Source: Calonectria ilicicola (Eukaryota; Ascomycota; Sordariomycetes; Hypocreales; Nectriaceae). From it: DNA of 64,000 nt. This document shows positions 1 to 10,598 of the stretch, in pieces (the stretch's first letter is position 1; each line of letters begins with the position of its first letter). The notes under the pieces are model-generated. The model ran no database searches. It worked only from the letters and a program-made list of their open reading frames with translations, and was not told the DNA's origin. The DNA lies in NCBI GenBank assembly GCA_020809705.1, contig CP085832.1, positions 2,046,001-2,110,000 on the forward strand, in the 5' to 3' direction. The position numbers and the translations under genes were made by a program.

Positions 1-1309
1 TTAGAGGTACACGGCCCCGAGCAATGACGGTAGAGTTGGTGAAGACGTTGGGACGCCCAAAAGACGGTGGGAAGAGAGAAAGAATAGAAGAGAGACAAGC
101 CCGAGTCTCAAGCCCCAACTTACGCGAGGCCAGAAAAAGAAAAAGAGAGGTAGAGGTGGCCTCAATTTCTCCAATGGGCGATGAGTCGGTGCAGCAAGAA
201 GCCACGAAGCGGTTAAGCTTGAGTACCTTTCCAGCCACTCAGCAAAGAGGACAAGTTGGTACCAAGCGCTGTGACGTTCCTGTTTCTGCAAGGCTGAGGG
301 GTCCTTGCCGGCCGATAAGGTGCTAGGAGATTGTTCATTGGTACGATAAGGCCCCATGCGGGGCATTGAGCCCCAGTTTGAACTTGGCTTTCAATGTGTC
401 CACGTTCCCTTGACAAATAATCAGCATCTTCTAGGGCTAGATGCTTTAATATTCATGATGTCTAGTCATCTGAATGACTAAGTTATGCTCACTGCCAATA
501 AAGAGGACTGTGGTGTCTTTTTGTAGCCCATTTTACAACGAAGCACAGGTGAACCTAGTTGCTCGACTGCATCCTGGTTTCTGGTCGAATGATGGAGCTC
601 CTTGATTCACGTTGTTCATGTAGATTCAAATATGACAAGGACAAATCTCATTCATGGTGCCAAAGTCTATGAAAATTCTGGGCCATAATCCGAGACAGAA
701 CTTTTGGGGTTCCAGCGCATGCAAAAATTGTCAAGGTCGTTGATATACTACAGCTTGATGATTCGTTTATGGAAAAGAATAGCCTAGGCACCTTGACCAT
801 AGCCTGTAGACGGTCTTTGCACTTAGTCTAGTCAGCTTTCCTCAGATTTTGACACGCACTCGCCTTTGCCTACATTTGCCTTTGCCTTCCTTTCTATCAG
901 TCCTGGTTAACTTAAGAGATTTGTAAGTGATTAGTCGGGTCCATTTAGTTCCCAATAATCAGAGCGAGTGGCAAAGTGCAGAGTGCTGAGAAAGTACTCA
1001 ATGCTCAGTCCATCCAGTTTTTCTTCCTTGATTTCTTTGTCCAACATAGGGCTCTCTCGCATCATCCGTGGCGGCCTTCAAGTGTGATTTGGTCATTTAA
1101 GCTTGATATGAGCTTGAGCATACCTAGGGCTCCTTCGCTTTTCCAGACAATTTAATTCAAATAATCCGATTTTCGTGTCCCATAAGACTTAAATACAGAG
1201 GGTCCTTAAGTTTCCCTTGGTAGCCAGCAGCATTCTTTAACAATTTCATCAACGTGCTATTAATCTTATCCCGTAGCCCATAATCCCATTCCAATATCGG
1301 TTATATCCT
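1..1309. other. Intergenic, no supported gene
   Basis: Every reading frame here is short and interrupted, and none looks like a known protein or has coding-like codon use. The right-hand part is the 3' flank of the Hub1-type gene on the minus strand. The first 400 bases carry open frames on both strands that look like chance. Confidence 0.6.
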
Positions 1310-2041
1310 TTAATCACCAGTGTCAACCTCAAGGTCAATCTGCACGCCGTTGCTCACACCGTAGTCTTCCAGGCTCAGCTGGTCTTTGAATGGTCGCTCG
1401 CCCTGACGCTTGAGCAAAATCTCATGTGGCTCACGACCAATGCGTGCGGCAACCATGATCTTGAATTCTTTTATTCTGTCAGAAGCATAACATGGAATCG
1501 CCGCCTTGGTTCCCAGTCGGTCGTTGACGTGGACGATAATCATTTCTTCGCCACCTGCAGGTGCGGCGGCCGGGGCGGCAGGCTTCGGCGGCTCTCTCTT
1601 GGGCTTGCCAGAATCGGCATCATCACGGTCGCGATCGCGACGGCGGGGGGATCGTGAGCGTCGACGATAAGGCCTGTCATCACGACGTCGGTCATCGTTG
1701 CCACGGCGTTCGTCCTTCCACTTGAAACCGCCCCGGCCTCGAGGTCGCCGATCGCGGTCACGATCTCTGTCTCTAGGCCTATCGAAATCTCGATCTCTTC
1801 GGCGGTCTCCATCGCGATCTCTGAAGTTGTCACGGCCAAAACCTCTATTTCGGTCTCGTCCATATGGCCGATCTCGATCCCGATCAGACCTGTCGTCTCG
1901 TTTGTTGGAATCGCGGTCGCGGTCACGGTCGCGGTTGTCGCTCTTGCCACCTCGTCGATCAATTTCACCCTCGTCTTGGTCGCGCGGTGCCCTCTTTGGC
2001 GAGTCGCGACCGCGACTGGGAGAAGGCGATCGGTCTGCCAT
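1310..2041 (-). CDS. HUB1: Hub1/UBL5-type ubiquitin-like protein with long Arg/Asp-rich N-terminal arm
   Basis: A single-exon gene of 243 residues. Residues 167-240 are a ubiquitin-like fold recognisable as Hub1/UBL5: MIIVHVNDRLG at the first strand, then the FKDQLSLEDYGV segment. In other fungi and animals Hub1 binds the spliceosome non-covalently (Snu66, Prp38) and tunes splice-site choice; the same nuclear role is inferred here. The first 165 residues are low complexity, made of RD, RDR and RS-like dipeptides with an SRSPRRR patch near residue 130, as in splicing-factor RS domains. Classical Hub1 is only about 73 residues and ends in two tyrosines. This protein ends in VDTGD, so the terminal YY is absent and there is no Gly-Gly for conjugation. 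The ATG at 2041 starts MADRSPSPSRGR and fits an RS-arm start. Confidence 0.88.
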   Translation of the reverse strand: MADRSPSPSRGRDSPKRAPRDQDEGEIDRRGGKSDNRDRDRDRDSNKRDDRSDRDRDRPYGRDRNRGFGRDNFRDRDGDRRRDRDFDRPRDRDRDRDRRPRGRGGFKWKDERRGNDDRRRDDRPYRRRSRSPRRRDRDRDDADSGKPKREPPKPAAPAAAPAGGEEMIIVHVNDRLGTKAAIPCYASDRIKEFKIMVAARIGREPHEILLKRQGERPFKDQLSLEDYGVSNGVQIDLEVDTGD

Positions 2042-2806
2042 GACGGCGCGTAAGGGAGGGTTTACGCGAAGGCGAAAGTAAGGATGAGAAGGATTGGGTT
2101 TCGCTAAAGTTGTTCAGCGAAGGACGACAAGGCTGCAGGGAATTAGAGGGGCTTCGGGGTCACTAGCCAATCAACGTCGGCCAATAGCTCCCCACCTCTC
2201 TTGCAGATCTCAGGGCGGCATCACTTTTAGTTTTGCCTATCGCCTATCGAGCTCAGCATCAGCCCTACAGTGCTGGCTCAGACGCTGATCAAATTCCACC
2301 ATTTCAGGCTTTGGCCAGGTGGGAAAAGGTAGTGAGACGATGGAAGGCTAGTAGAATGAGATGGCTTCCATTCCTCACTGATTTGTTCAGTTCGTTGTTC
2401 AATGACTCATTTTCCGCAAAGCAGTAGATGCCCAATCAGACATGTGATCACGCGATTGGTAACAGCAGCCCAAGCGTTTGGCATCACCATATCGACAGAA
2501 TATTCTGTCTCTGGTGGGTATTATTTCACATTTTTTCTGTATACTCCATTTTGCACCTGGTTTCCCCTGGTCTTCCATTGTTACAAGATTAAGCAGAACT
2601 CCCCCCGACCCCTTCGCCGGACATGAATTAGAGTCCCAAAATTCAGCAAACCCAAATGCAAAGTCCCAAACCATCCGTCCCTCAGCTTCTTTTGAGCGAA
2701 TTCGTGATTTGCAAACGCCGTCATTTCATGGTACACAGTCCTCGTGGGGAGATGCAAGAGCATAGTAATTTGTGAGCCCACCTATGGGAGATGCCATTTG
2801 GGAGCC
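2042..2806. other. Intergenic between HUB1 and YAG7-like gene
   Basis: This is the promoter side of the Hub1-type gene and the 3' flank of the YAG7-like gene, both on the minus strand. No gene is seen. It contains a perfect 16-bp palindrome at 2494-2509, listed separately. Confidence 0.6.
2494..2509. repeat. Perfect 16-bp palindrome
   Basis: The sequence GACAGAATATTCTGTC equals its own reverse complement. Its core GAATATTC has the head-to-head GAAnnTTC arrangement of a heat-shock-element pair, but only two units are present, so factor identity is a guess. Confidence 0.5.
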
Positions 2807-4268
2807 TTACGACTCCTCAGTACGGCGGGGGCGAGGGGGGCCGCCCGAACCACGGTTGCCACGGCCGCGTCCACGACCATCACCACGGAAGCCGCCACGA
2901 CCGCGGCCGCGGCCACGGTGGTTGCCGCCCTCGCGAGGCTTGTTTCGCTGAACCTGATGGAATCCATCGTTGGCATCGGCAGGAGCAGGTACGGTCTAAA
3001 AAGTTGGTCAGTTTATAGTAACAGCATGAAATTGGTCGTAATAAGCTTACCTCAGCACTTTGCTCGGGGTGGTCATCAGCCCAAGACTGGTTGTTAGTGC
3101 CAGTAGGGGTAGCAACCTCGGCCTCGGCCTTCACATCGACCCATTCCTGGGACATGGAAAGCTCAGTGTTATTCGAGTTGTCCCAGTGGCTCTCGGCAAC
3201 AGCATTGGCGGCTTCGTCAGCCACGCTAGCGTTGGCGATGCCGTTGGAGGCAGGCTCGGCGGTAGGGCCGTTGGAGGGAGTAGCATCGCCTGCCTCAATC
3301 TCAGTAGCAGCAGCGTTCGCAACAGTCGGGTCGGAAGCGGCTTCAGCCTGGCCTTCTTCGTAGTAAGGAGCCTTGTAGTCCTGTGCGAGGGTCCTAACCT
3401 TGGAGTCTAAAAAGAATCAGCATTCATCCACAGTTGTAAGACAAAGAAAGCATACAGGTTGTCTGGAGTTGCTCGCCGGGGACGCTGATGATCTGGTCTT
3501 CAGTTCCGGTGACAAGCTTCAGCATAGACTGCACAGCACTCTCATCTCCAGAGTAGATGGCTAGAAGGACACCCTCGATAGCCTGGCTTTCGTCAGATTC
3601 GGGGTCCTTAGCTTCCTCGCGACGATAGGCGGCGAGTCGCAAGAATTGTGACAGAACCAAGAGGTTATCCTTCAGAGCCTTTTCGGACTCCTGCTTCACC
3701 TCACTGACGGCGTCAGCCTTGGCCTTTTCCAGCTCCTTCTCCCATTCGGCCTTGTCAGCAGCTGCACGTGTGCGGTACTGCTCTTCAACCTTCTGGAAAT
3801 GGGCAAGCTGCTCCTCGTACTGAGCGAGCTGGGCTTGCAGAGCGGGCTTCTTGAGAATCTGTGCCTTCTGGTCGGCATTGATAAGCTTGGCGTCGACCAG
3901 CTCGTCAAGGGACTTGTCAGCGTGCTGGCTCAGCAGGGAATCGGTTTTGGAGGCGTTGGTCTGGCCACTGTTAGTGGGACGGGTCATGCGGTTGGACAGG
4001 CAGGGTGGCGCGACTCACGATTTTCTTGTTGACGTTTCGAATGTTCCTTTAGTGGACTGTTAGCATGTACAACTCACGGGGAGGCGATATAATAGCGCGG
4101 GGCGACCTACTTCTGGAGTTCTTTGATGAAAGGGCTGTCAGATGAATCATCGCCACCCTTGTCGGCGGCGGAAGCGATGCTCGGAGCGGGGGAATCGGTT
4201 CGCTCAATGGCTCTGGCAGCCTTCTTCTTCGCCGACTTGGACGGGGGCTGAACAGCAGGTGCAGCCAT
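2807..4268 (-). CDS. YAG7: YAG7-family protein with C-terminal RGG tail
   Basis: Five exons on the minus strand: 4268-4111, 4046-4019, 3960-3456, 3406-3051 and 2995-2807, giving 411 residues in frame. The N-terminus is a Lys/Ala-rich stretch (SKSAKKKAARAIER), followed by FIKELQKNIRNVNKKI. The central helical region has the family signature (DELVDAKLINADQKAQILKK, then a coiled coil of Gln/Glu/Lys). The third exon contains a predicted all-helical domain ending near LVTGTEDQI. The C-terminus is RGG/RGRGRGG-rich, which usually means RNA contact. Yeast Yag7 is poorly characterised, so I assign family and not function. The start at 4268 (MAAPAVQPPSKSAKKK) is the first ATG that splices in frame. Exon 2 is only 28 nt and is easily missed by automatic prediction. 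Confidence 0.8.
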
Positions 4269-5336
4269 TTCGGAGTTTATGTGTTGGGGGTAGCTCGGGG
4301 AGATGCGATGTAGCTAGATGGAATCTCGTGCTCGGGGTTGCGCGAGAGTGAGGACACCACGGATCGATGATATGTGGTGAGGTGGCGAGTGTGGGAGGAC
4401 GGTAGGACGAAGGGTGTCACCAGATGGACTAGAATGGATTAAAAGAGTAGCGTTGAGGTAAAACCGGGGACCGGTGAGAGGTTGTTTACAGTATGGAGGC
4501 AAATGAAGAGGAGGAGGAAGTGAGGTCGAGTGTAAAACGAGGAGGAGGCAACTGTCGCAGGTGGCACGAAGTTCGCCCGTCGTTGGGGCGGCATTGCTTT
4601 TCGCAGGGCTCCTGGGCTGAAACCCCATGCCCACAAGGCTCTCATTGCATTAGGGCGCCTGGCAACCCCTGCATGGTCCATCAGTTCTTCTAGAACCAAG
4701 CGGAAGACTGCAGCATTCGACAGCTGGCAACAGCTCCATCTGAGCTTGCGGCGTTTGCTCCCAGTCTACGTGATCGGCTCAATGATTCACGGGCATAAAT
4801 CCCCTACCGGCATGCACTGCGCTGTTTGTTCAAACCCTGAAATTTCCGGTGTTATTGTTTGCTGCACGCACTTCAGCGACAGCTGTCATCAGTTCAAAGG
4901 ATACGGGAACGTTCTCCATTGGACTCAAACAAGCTAGCCCCACCATCCCACCAACTATCTAGGTACTCTTGCGCGTGCGCCATTGCTATGATCTCGTGCG
5001 CGACGCCAGTGCCCAACACTCGGCTGAACTCGTCCCAGCTATCCATTTGAGACCCCTGTGCTATTTCATTTACTGCTCCGTTCATGACTCGGCATCGCCG
5101 AATCCCTCGAACTCCGCGCCGGTCATTGTGCATTGCCCACTGTCTTTCCTCGCCCATGCACCGGTATTTTGTTTGCTGTCGACGTCTCTGAATCTTGTTT
5201 AATGCAGTCCTAAATGAGACCACTGTGCGGTGCATCTGGTTAATTGTTCGCGGTCGATAATCGTAGTATCATGGGATCGGTCGTGATGAGAAGCTTAGAA
5301 CCGAATTTATCGGGTTTTCGTTCGTGTTCGTCTCGT
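4269..5336. other. Intergenic, promoter of YAG7-like gene
   Basis: No coding region can be supported. The part next to 4269 is the promoter and leader of the YAG7-like gene. The far end is the 3' flank of the CENP-W-like gene on the same strand. Confidence 0.55.
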
Positions 5337-5754
5337 TCACCCTTTGAATTTGGCTAGGGTATCCTGCAGGTTGGATTAGTTAGATTCAGTTACAGAAAAG
5401 ACAGAACTTGGATCGAAACGTGCCCTTGTCACCTTCTTCACGCTGCGCGCCATCAATCCTCGCTCACCAGACTTTTTCGAGTGAATAGCAGCCTCTTTGA
5501 CCAATCTAGAAATGGATTAGCCCATCATCGCACGCGATTCGGTCGCATTCGTGGCTCACGTTTCCATAAACAAGACGTAGTCGAGAAAAATCTAGCATGT
5601 CAACATTAGCATCGCGGAACCGCAAGCAACAAACAATGACCAGCGCCAAGAGACTGACTGTGACGTCGGCATTCTTCTTGAGACTATGATCGGAATGCGC
5701 TTTAATGATTTTCTTGACCGTCGCCTTCGGATAGGCCTTTTTGCCGAGCGCCAT
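5337..5754 (-). CDS. CENP-W: CENP-W-like small histone-fold protein
   Basis: Four short exons on the minus strand: 5754-5659, 5591-5560, 5505-5433 (or 5424) and 5363-5337, giving 75 or 78 residues. The spliced protein starts MALGKKAYPKATVKKIIKAH, runs through NADVTIFLDYVLFMETLVKEAAIHSKKSGERGL as two blocks, and ends with a third helix closing in LAKFKG. This is the length and three-helix layout of fungal CENP-W (Wip1 in fission yeast), which pairs with CENP-T in the inner kinetochore. The last intron is ambiguous. A GT donor at 5432 gives KKDTLAKFKG, while a GC donor at 5423 gives KKVTRDTLAKFKG, which fits the expected third helix better. An in-frame upstream ATG at 5826 would add 24 residues, but the shorter start fits the family. 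The gene is divergent from prefoldin 4, 500 bp away. Confidence 0.72.
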
Positions 5755-6254
5755 GGTTCGAAAGAATGTCGTGTTGAGCAGCAATGTTGATGTTGCTTGG
5801 TTGGCCCCGCGAGTGGTTGTTGACAAGGCGCGTCCTCAGCCTGATGCTCTGACCTCACCAAGAGTTCTCAAGTGTGGAGATGACCAATCGGCAGGGGCCG
5901 GGCGGTACGTACCGCTCAGCCTTTCTCGCATCCCACGAGTCGCAAGTTGATCACAACGTAAAAGACGTCAAGGTAGATGGGTCTGGTTTAATAATCGAAT
6001 TAAACTATTATTCTTTTAATATTCGGGTTTTATTTACCCTCCATATCCTTGTAATTGTCGTATCTCACCTTACACATCATCAATTAGTATAAGCCATTGC
6101 CACGAAGGCGGGGTGCACAGTGTAAAGGATGCTCAACCAGTTATATACACTGTAACCCACTCTCGAATCTTCAAGCTTGGTGGGATGGAAGCTGCCTCAG
6201 AGGCGTCACCGCGTTAAGCAGACACAACGGCCACGCCAGCCATAGCCGCTCACC
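5755..6254. promoter_or_regulatory. Shared divergent promoter, CENP-W-like / prefoldin 4
   Basis: Five hundred bases separate the two start codons, which point away from each other. An AT-rich stretch at about 5985-6090 lies in the middle. No further gene is seen. Confidence 0.5.
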
Positions 6255-6846
6255 ATGGCTTCGATCATGCAACGTCGAATGGTAGGTTAACCCTTTATTA
6301 TCAAACTATTCTCACGCTTACAACCTGCAGCTCTCCAAGGCCGACGAGGAGGCATCCGACGAAGTGGAGGTTCGAAGAGAGGACCAAGACAAGATCAATC
6401 GATTCAGCCGATTACACCAGCGAGAGATCGCCTTGGAAGAAGAACTCGCCATAAAGAATGTAAGCATACTACATATGAACGTCGCTCCAGGCCGTATTGC
6501 TAACCCTACCCGGCAGAAAGAAAAGGAGGAACTTGAGGACCTGTCCACCGAGCTGGAACTCGCTGACGAGGACGAAAAGATCCAGTACGACACCCCCGGC
6601 TGCTACCATACAAACTGCACAAACACATTGCTGACAAGAAGTTATCCGCTTAGGTACAAGATCGGGGACGCTTTTTTCCATATCCCCTTGGAACAGGCAC
6701 AGGAGATGCTCGGGGAAGCTACTGAGAGGCTTGAGGAGGAATCCACTGCACTAGAAGAGAAACTGTCGTCGATTCGCGAAGATATGACCAAGCTCAAGGT
6801 CGAGCTGTATGCCAGATTCGGAAAGCAAATCAACCTAGAAACCTGA
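6255..6846 (+). CDS. GIM3: Prefoldin subunit 4
   Basis: Four exons: 6255-6281, 6331-6459, 6517-6584 and 6654-6846, giving 138 residues. Prefoldin is the cytosolic hexamer that hands unfolded actin and tubulin to the CCT chaperonin; subunit 4 is a beta-type subunit. The protein has the expected order: N-terminal coiled coil (VRREDQDKINRFSRLHQRE), the hairpin segment KEKEELEDLSTELELADEDE, then the conserved YKIGDAFFHIPLEQAQEML, a second coiled coil, and the family C-terminus ARFGKQINLET. The third intron must use the donor at 6585, so that IQ joins YKIGD. The unspliced frame stays open through this intron and would insert 23 foreign residues, a trap for automatic annotation. Confidence 0.95.
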
Positions 6847-7728
6847 ATCATTTGAGTTTGTTGCGAGATCATCGCCACTCGTCGGCAGAAGACTTTTCCG
6901 CAAACCTGTGGACGAACCCCTTGCGGCGCCATCCAGGCTCGTGACGCCGCCGTTTTCGGTTCGGTCTTCAAATCGGATCCGATGCATGCCCCCAAGGTGT
7001 GCATGCATTCCTCAGCCATGCATAACCATTCTACAGCAATGCAACACCGTTTGCCCCCTTGTCCACACCCAATCCACGAGTCCAGTGCAATGTCTGGCCT
7101 CCAAGAGGGCCTCATCTTGGCAAAACTGATGCAGATCAGAAAAATCGGACTTTCATCCCACTGAGGATGCTGCAACCTGCAATCGTATACATCCCAGTCC
7201 CTACCGTGGCATTATTAATGAAGTAGCCAACGACTCCAGATCCGATGTTGCTCCGATGTAACCGGTGTGACTCCCGGCGCGATCGCCGGGTAACATCGCC
7301 CTTCAACTCACACAAGTTACCTACCTTCACCTCATGTCCACAACATACCGCAATACCCCCGGTCAAACTTGTCGGGTTAGACTAGTTTGCCCCGGCTCGG
7401 GAGATCATGTTGGCCAATGAACGCTCTGAATCACCCTATCTGAGCGGGGTTTGCACGCCCTTTGCTTAATCCCGAAGCCATCACTATCGGTTATTCAGAT
7501 GGCGTCTACTTTGGCGTGGAGAAGTGGTCCACTTCTTGCCCCCCCATCCATTGCTGGTACTTCCTGGAAGGAGCAAAGATGCTTTGGCGCTGTTCCTATG
7601 ACCCAAAGATGTGGACGCTGACAATTCCCTTTTGTCGGTTGGGGCCTTTTCTTCCCTTCTTCTTCCCATGCCAATTCCCCTCGTGAATGACTTCCATGAT
7701 CTCCTTCGTGTGAATATCCCCAGACAAG
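6847..7728. other. Intergenic, prefoldin 4 to MFS gene
   Basis: It holds the 3' flank of prefoldin 4 and the promoter and leader of the MFS gene, both on the plus strand. Short open frames on both strands show no protein-like features. Confidence 0.55.
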
Positions 7729-9792
7729 ATGCCTAGTAGTGAATCCAGTGGTACTATTCGGGAGCCGTCCCCTTACCGTAAGTTGAACCCTGGCTCTGTT
7801 GATCCCCTTGCCGTTGGATTTGACAGAAAATTTGCACCTGCTCACAATCTCTCAAGGCGGACGGAGAAGGAGTAGTTCCATCACCGACAGAATTACACGG
7901 TTAGATGAACTTGATGCTCAAGAGCGCTATGAAGAAGAAACCGCGGACCGCGGGATTGGTGCCCTTCACCACATTCGATCCCGAACCAGGAGCCGCACCA
8001 ACGAGGTTCTGATCAATTGGGAGCCCAACGACCCTGAGAACCCCTACAACTGGCCAACTGTAAGGATCCGGAATCTCACACACCTACACACCTGCACACA
8101 TATAGCCGAGTGAACTTGCATGGATATGACAAAATACTGACATGGATTCTCCCTCACAGAAAAAGAAATTATTGGTGCTTTTCTATACCTCTATTCTCGT
8201 GATAAATTCAACAATGGGCTCTGCCCTCCCGAGCATGGCCATTCCGAAAATCGTGGCACATTTCGGAATCACTTCCGCGGAACAAGAAGTGTTGCCCATT
8301 TCCGTGTATCTCATCGGATACGTTTTTGGCCCAATTATTTGGGGGCCATTGAGTGAACACTTTGGTCGTCGCGACCTAAGCTTTGCCACTTTTTTCTTCT
8401 TCACGATATTTACAATGGCTTGCGCCTTGGCGCAGTCCTGGCCCTCATTTCTTGTTTTTCGGTTCTTCACCGGTGCCTTTGCCAGTTCGCCAATTGCTAT
8501 TGTGGCAGGCGTGTTGGCTGATATTTATGGCGAGCCAACTACACGAGGGAGGGCGTTTGCCCTTTTCATGGTGGTAAGTGAACCTATGCACACTTAACTC
8601 ACCTGATGGATTGGATAAGAGTATGCTTTACCGGCAGAGGATATATATATATCTTTCTATCAAGGGTTAAATTATATCGCTTGACCTAAGGAGCTCGGTG
8701 ACTGTGCTCCTCACTAACCTCCCGGGCACTACATACCTTACAAGGCATTTGAATGCTAATATTGTTCGCCAGGCTACTACTTTCGGTCCCCTTCTATCCC
8801 CAATCCTGTCTGGTTTCACCTCTGAAACCATTGGGTGGCGCTGGTGCTTCTGGATTGCTCTCATCCTCGCCGGTGTTACTCTTGTCTTGACGCCGTTCCT
8901 CCCAGAAACCTACGGCCCAATCTTGCTTTCAAGACGAGCTAAGAAGATGCGCAAAGCAGACCCTAGCTCGCGAGCTATTGCACCTCGGGACCTCGAAGAA
9001 ACTGACTTGAATCAATTGCTGACTGTGGTCTTGACTCGTCCGCTGCGCATGATCCTCTTTGAGCCCATTGTCACGACAACCTGTGCCTACCTCTCCCTCG
9101 TCTACTCCATCTTCTACATGTCCTTCCAGGCTTTCCCCATCATCTTCCAGGACATCTACAACCTTTCCCCTGGTGTCACGGGTCTCGCGTATCTGCCAAT
9201 TGGCGGCGGCGCATGCTTGACTTTCCCCATATTCTATTACTGGGATACGATCCTGCTGCGTGCACAAGCCAACAACGCCGCTTGGGTCAAGCGCGAGGAA
9301 TACCGTCGTCTCCCGCTCGCCTGCCTTGGTGGGCCTCTCTTTGTCGTCTCCCTCTTCTGGCTCGGCTGGTCCGCCAGGTCGTCCGTCTCCTTCGTCGCTC
9401 CCATGCTCGCCGGTATCCCCTTTGGCATGGGCTTCCTCCTCATCTTCATGGCCCTGCTCAACTACCTCACAGATGCCTACGAGATCTTTGCCGCTTCTGC
9501 CAATGCTGCAACCTCCACCTGCCGTTCGCTCTTCGCCGTCGTCTTGCCCCTTGCCACCACCCACATGTTCCATCGCCTCGGCGTTGCCGGCGCCTGCTCT
9601 CTCCTCGGCGGCCTCAGCGCTCTCATGTGTTTCATCCCTTTCATTTTTATCTGGAAGGGTCCCAGCATCCGCCGCCGCTCTCCCTTCTGTGTAGCTCTGC
9701 GCGAGCGCAAGGAGGAGATGCTGCGCAAGGCCGAGGAGGACAAGGCCAGGCGGGAGCGTGCTTTGCTGCAGGAGAAGGAGGAAACCGTCTGA
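7729..9792 (+). CDS. MFS transporter, DHA1-type (drug:H+ antiporter-like)
   Basis: Four exons: 7729-7777, 7857-8059, 8160-8573 and 8773-9792, giving 561 residues. A hydrophilic N-terminus (SSSITDRITRLDELDAQE, then NWEPNDPENPYNWP just before the first helix) is typical of fungal DHA1 transporters. Helix 1 begins near LLVLFYTSILVI. The helix 2-3 loop carries the MFS motif GPLSEHFGRR at residues 146-155, and helix 5 has a motif-C-like GPLLSPILSG. About twelve membrane segments are expected at the plasma membrane. The ENPYNWP/LPETY pattern is shared with polyamine, benomyl and mycotoxin exporters, so substrate cannot be assigned. The third intron is long (199 nt) and joins FMV to ATTFGPLL. The C-terminal tail is charged (RKAEEDKARRERALLQEKEE). 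No biosynthetic genes lie beside it, so it is not obviously part of a metabolite cluster. Confidence 0.88.
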
Positions 9793-10598
9793 GCAACGAG
9801 CCCCTCTCTAAATCTCTCGAGATACACCATTGTCCTTCCCGAGTCTCTTGTTGCATGAACTAACCAGGAACCAGATTGTGCAGAAGGCTTGATGACCACT
9901 TTTTTTCCACCACAGATTGAGAACTTGACCAAAATTGGACTAACCAATATGTGAACATGATTGAACGGAGGAGATGGGAACTAAAAGTTAATGCAGTCTA
10001 AGATAAAATAAATAATACGTCTAGATTCATCTCTAAAATGCTTCGTTGTGTCCAGGCTTATGCATCCAGTGTCAAAGGCAAAAGCCGTATTGCTAGAGTT
10101 ATTTTTGCTAGGCAACATTGCGATGCTCTCGCTGAAGAGTTGGCCTCGCCTGCTGTATTCCTTCGTTATTTTTCCTCCGGCAGTCATCTTATGGAGATTT
10201 TGATGGTTGCCATGTTTCCAATCACCAGAGCTATTCAATGCCCAATTTCATCAGTTGTGGAGGACAGCCTCTGCCCAAAGTAAAGAGGTGATCAATTCCA
10301 TTAGTATGGATGCTCTAAATAAACAACACACAACAAAAGTGGCATTTTTATCGCGCAGCCAATCCCTCTTGCCTTTTCTTTAAGACAAATTCTAAATTTT
10401 ACAGCCAGGTTATCATAAAATTCTACCATCGGGTAATGATTCTCGTTCTAACCTCCCAAACGTTTCCCGCGAGAGTCGACCCATAACAACACCCCTCAAG
10501 TCCAAAATGCCGCTATTGATTCTGCTGTCCTGTTCCCGTTCACGTCTAGGGTATTTTCTTTGAATCAATGGTTCCATTTGCAGGTATCACATTAATAA
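9793..10598. other. Intergenic between convergent genes
   Basis: This holds the 3' flanks of the MFS gene (plus) and of the unrecognised 1023-residue gene (minus). It is AT-rich in the middle (about 10000-10030 and 10380-10430). No gene is supported. Confidence 0.55.

Noticed and set aside
8929..9573. 214-codon antisense frame inside the MFS gene
   Set aside because: A Gly/Glu-rich mirror of the transporter's hydrophobic coding strand, not a separate gene.
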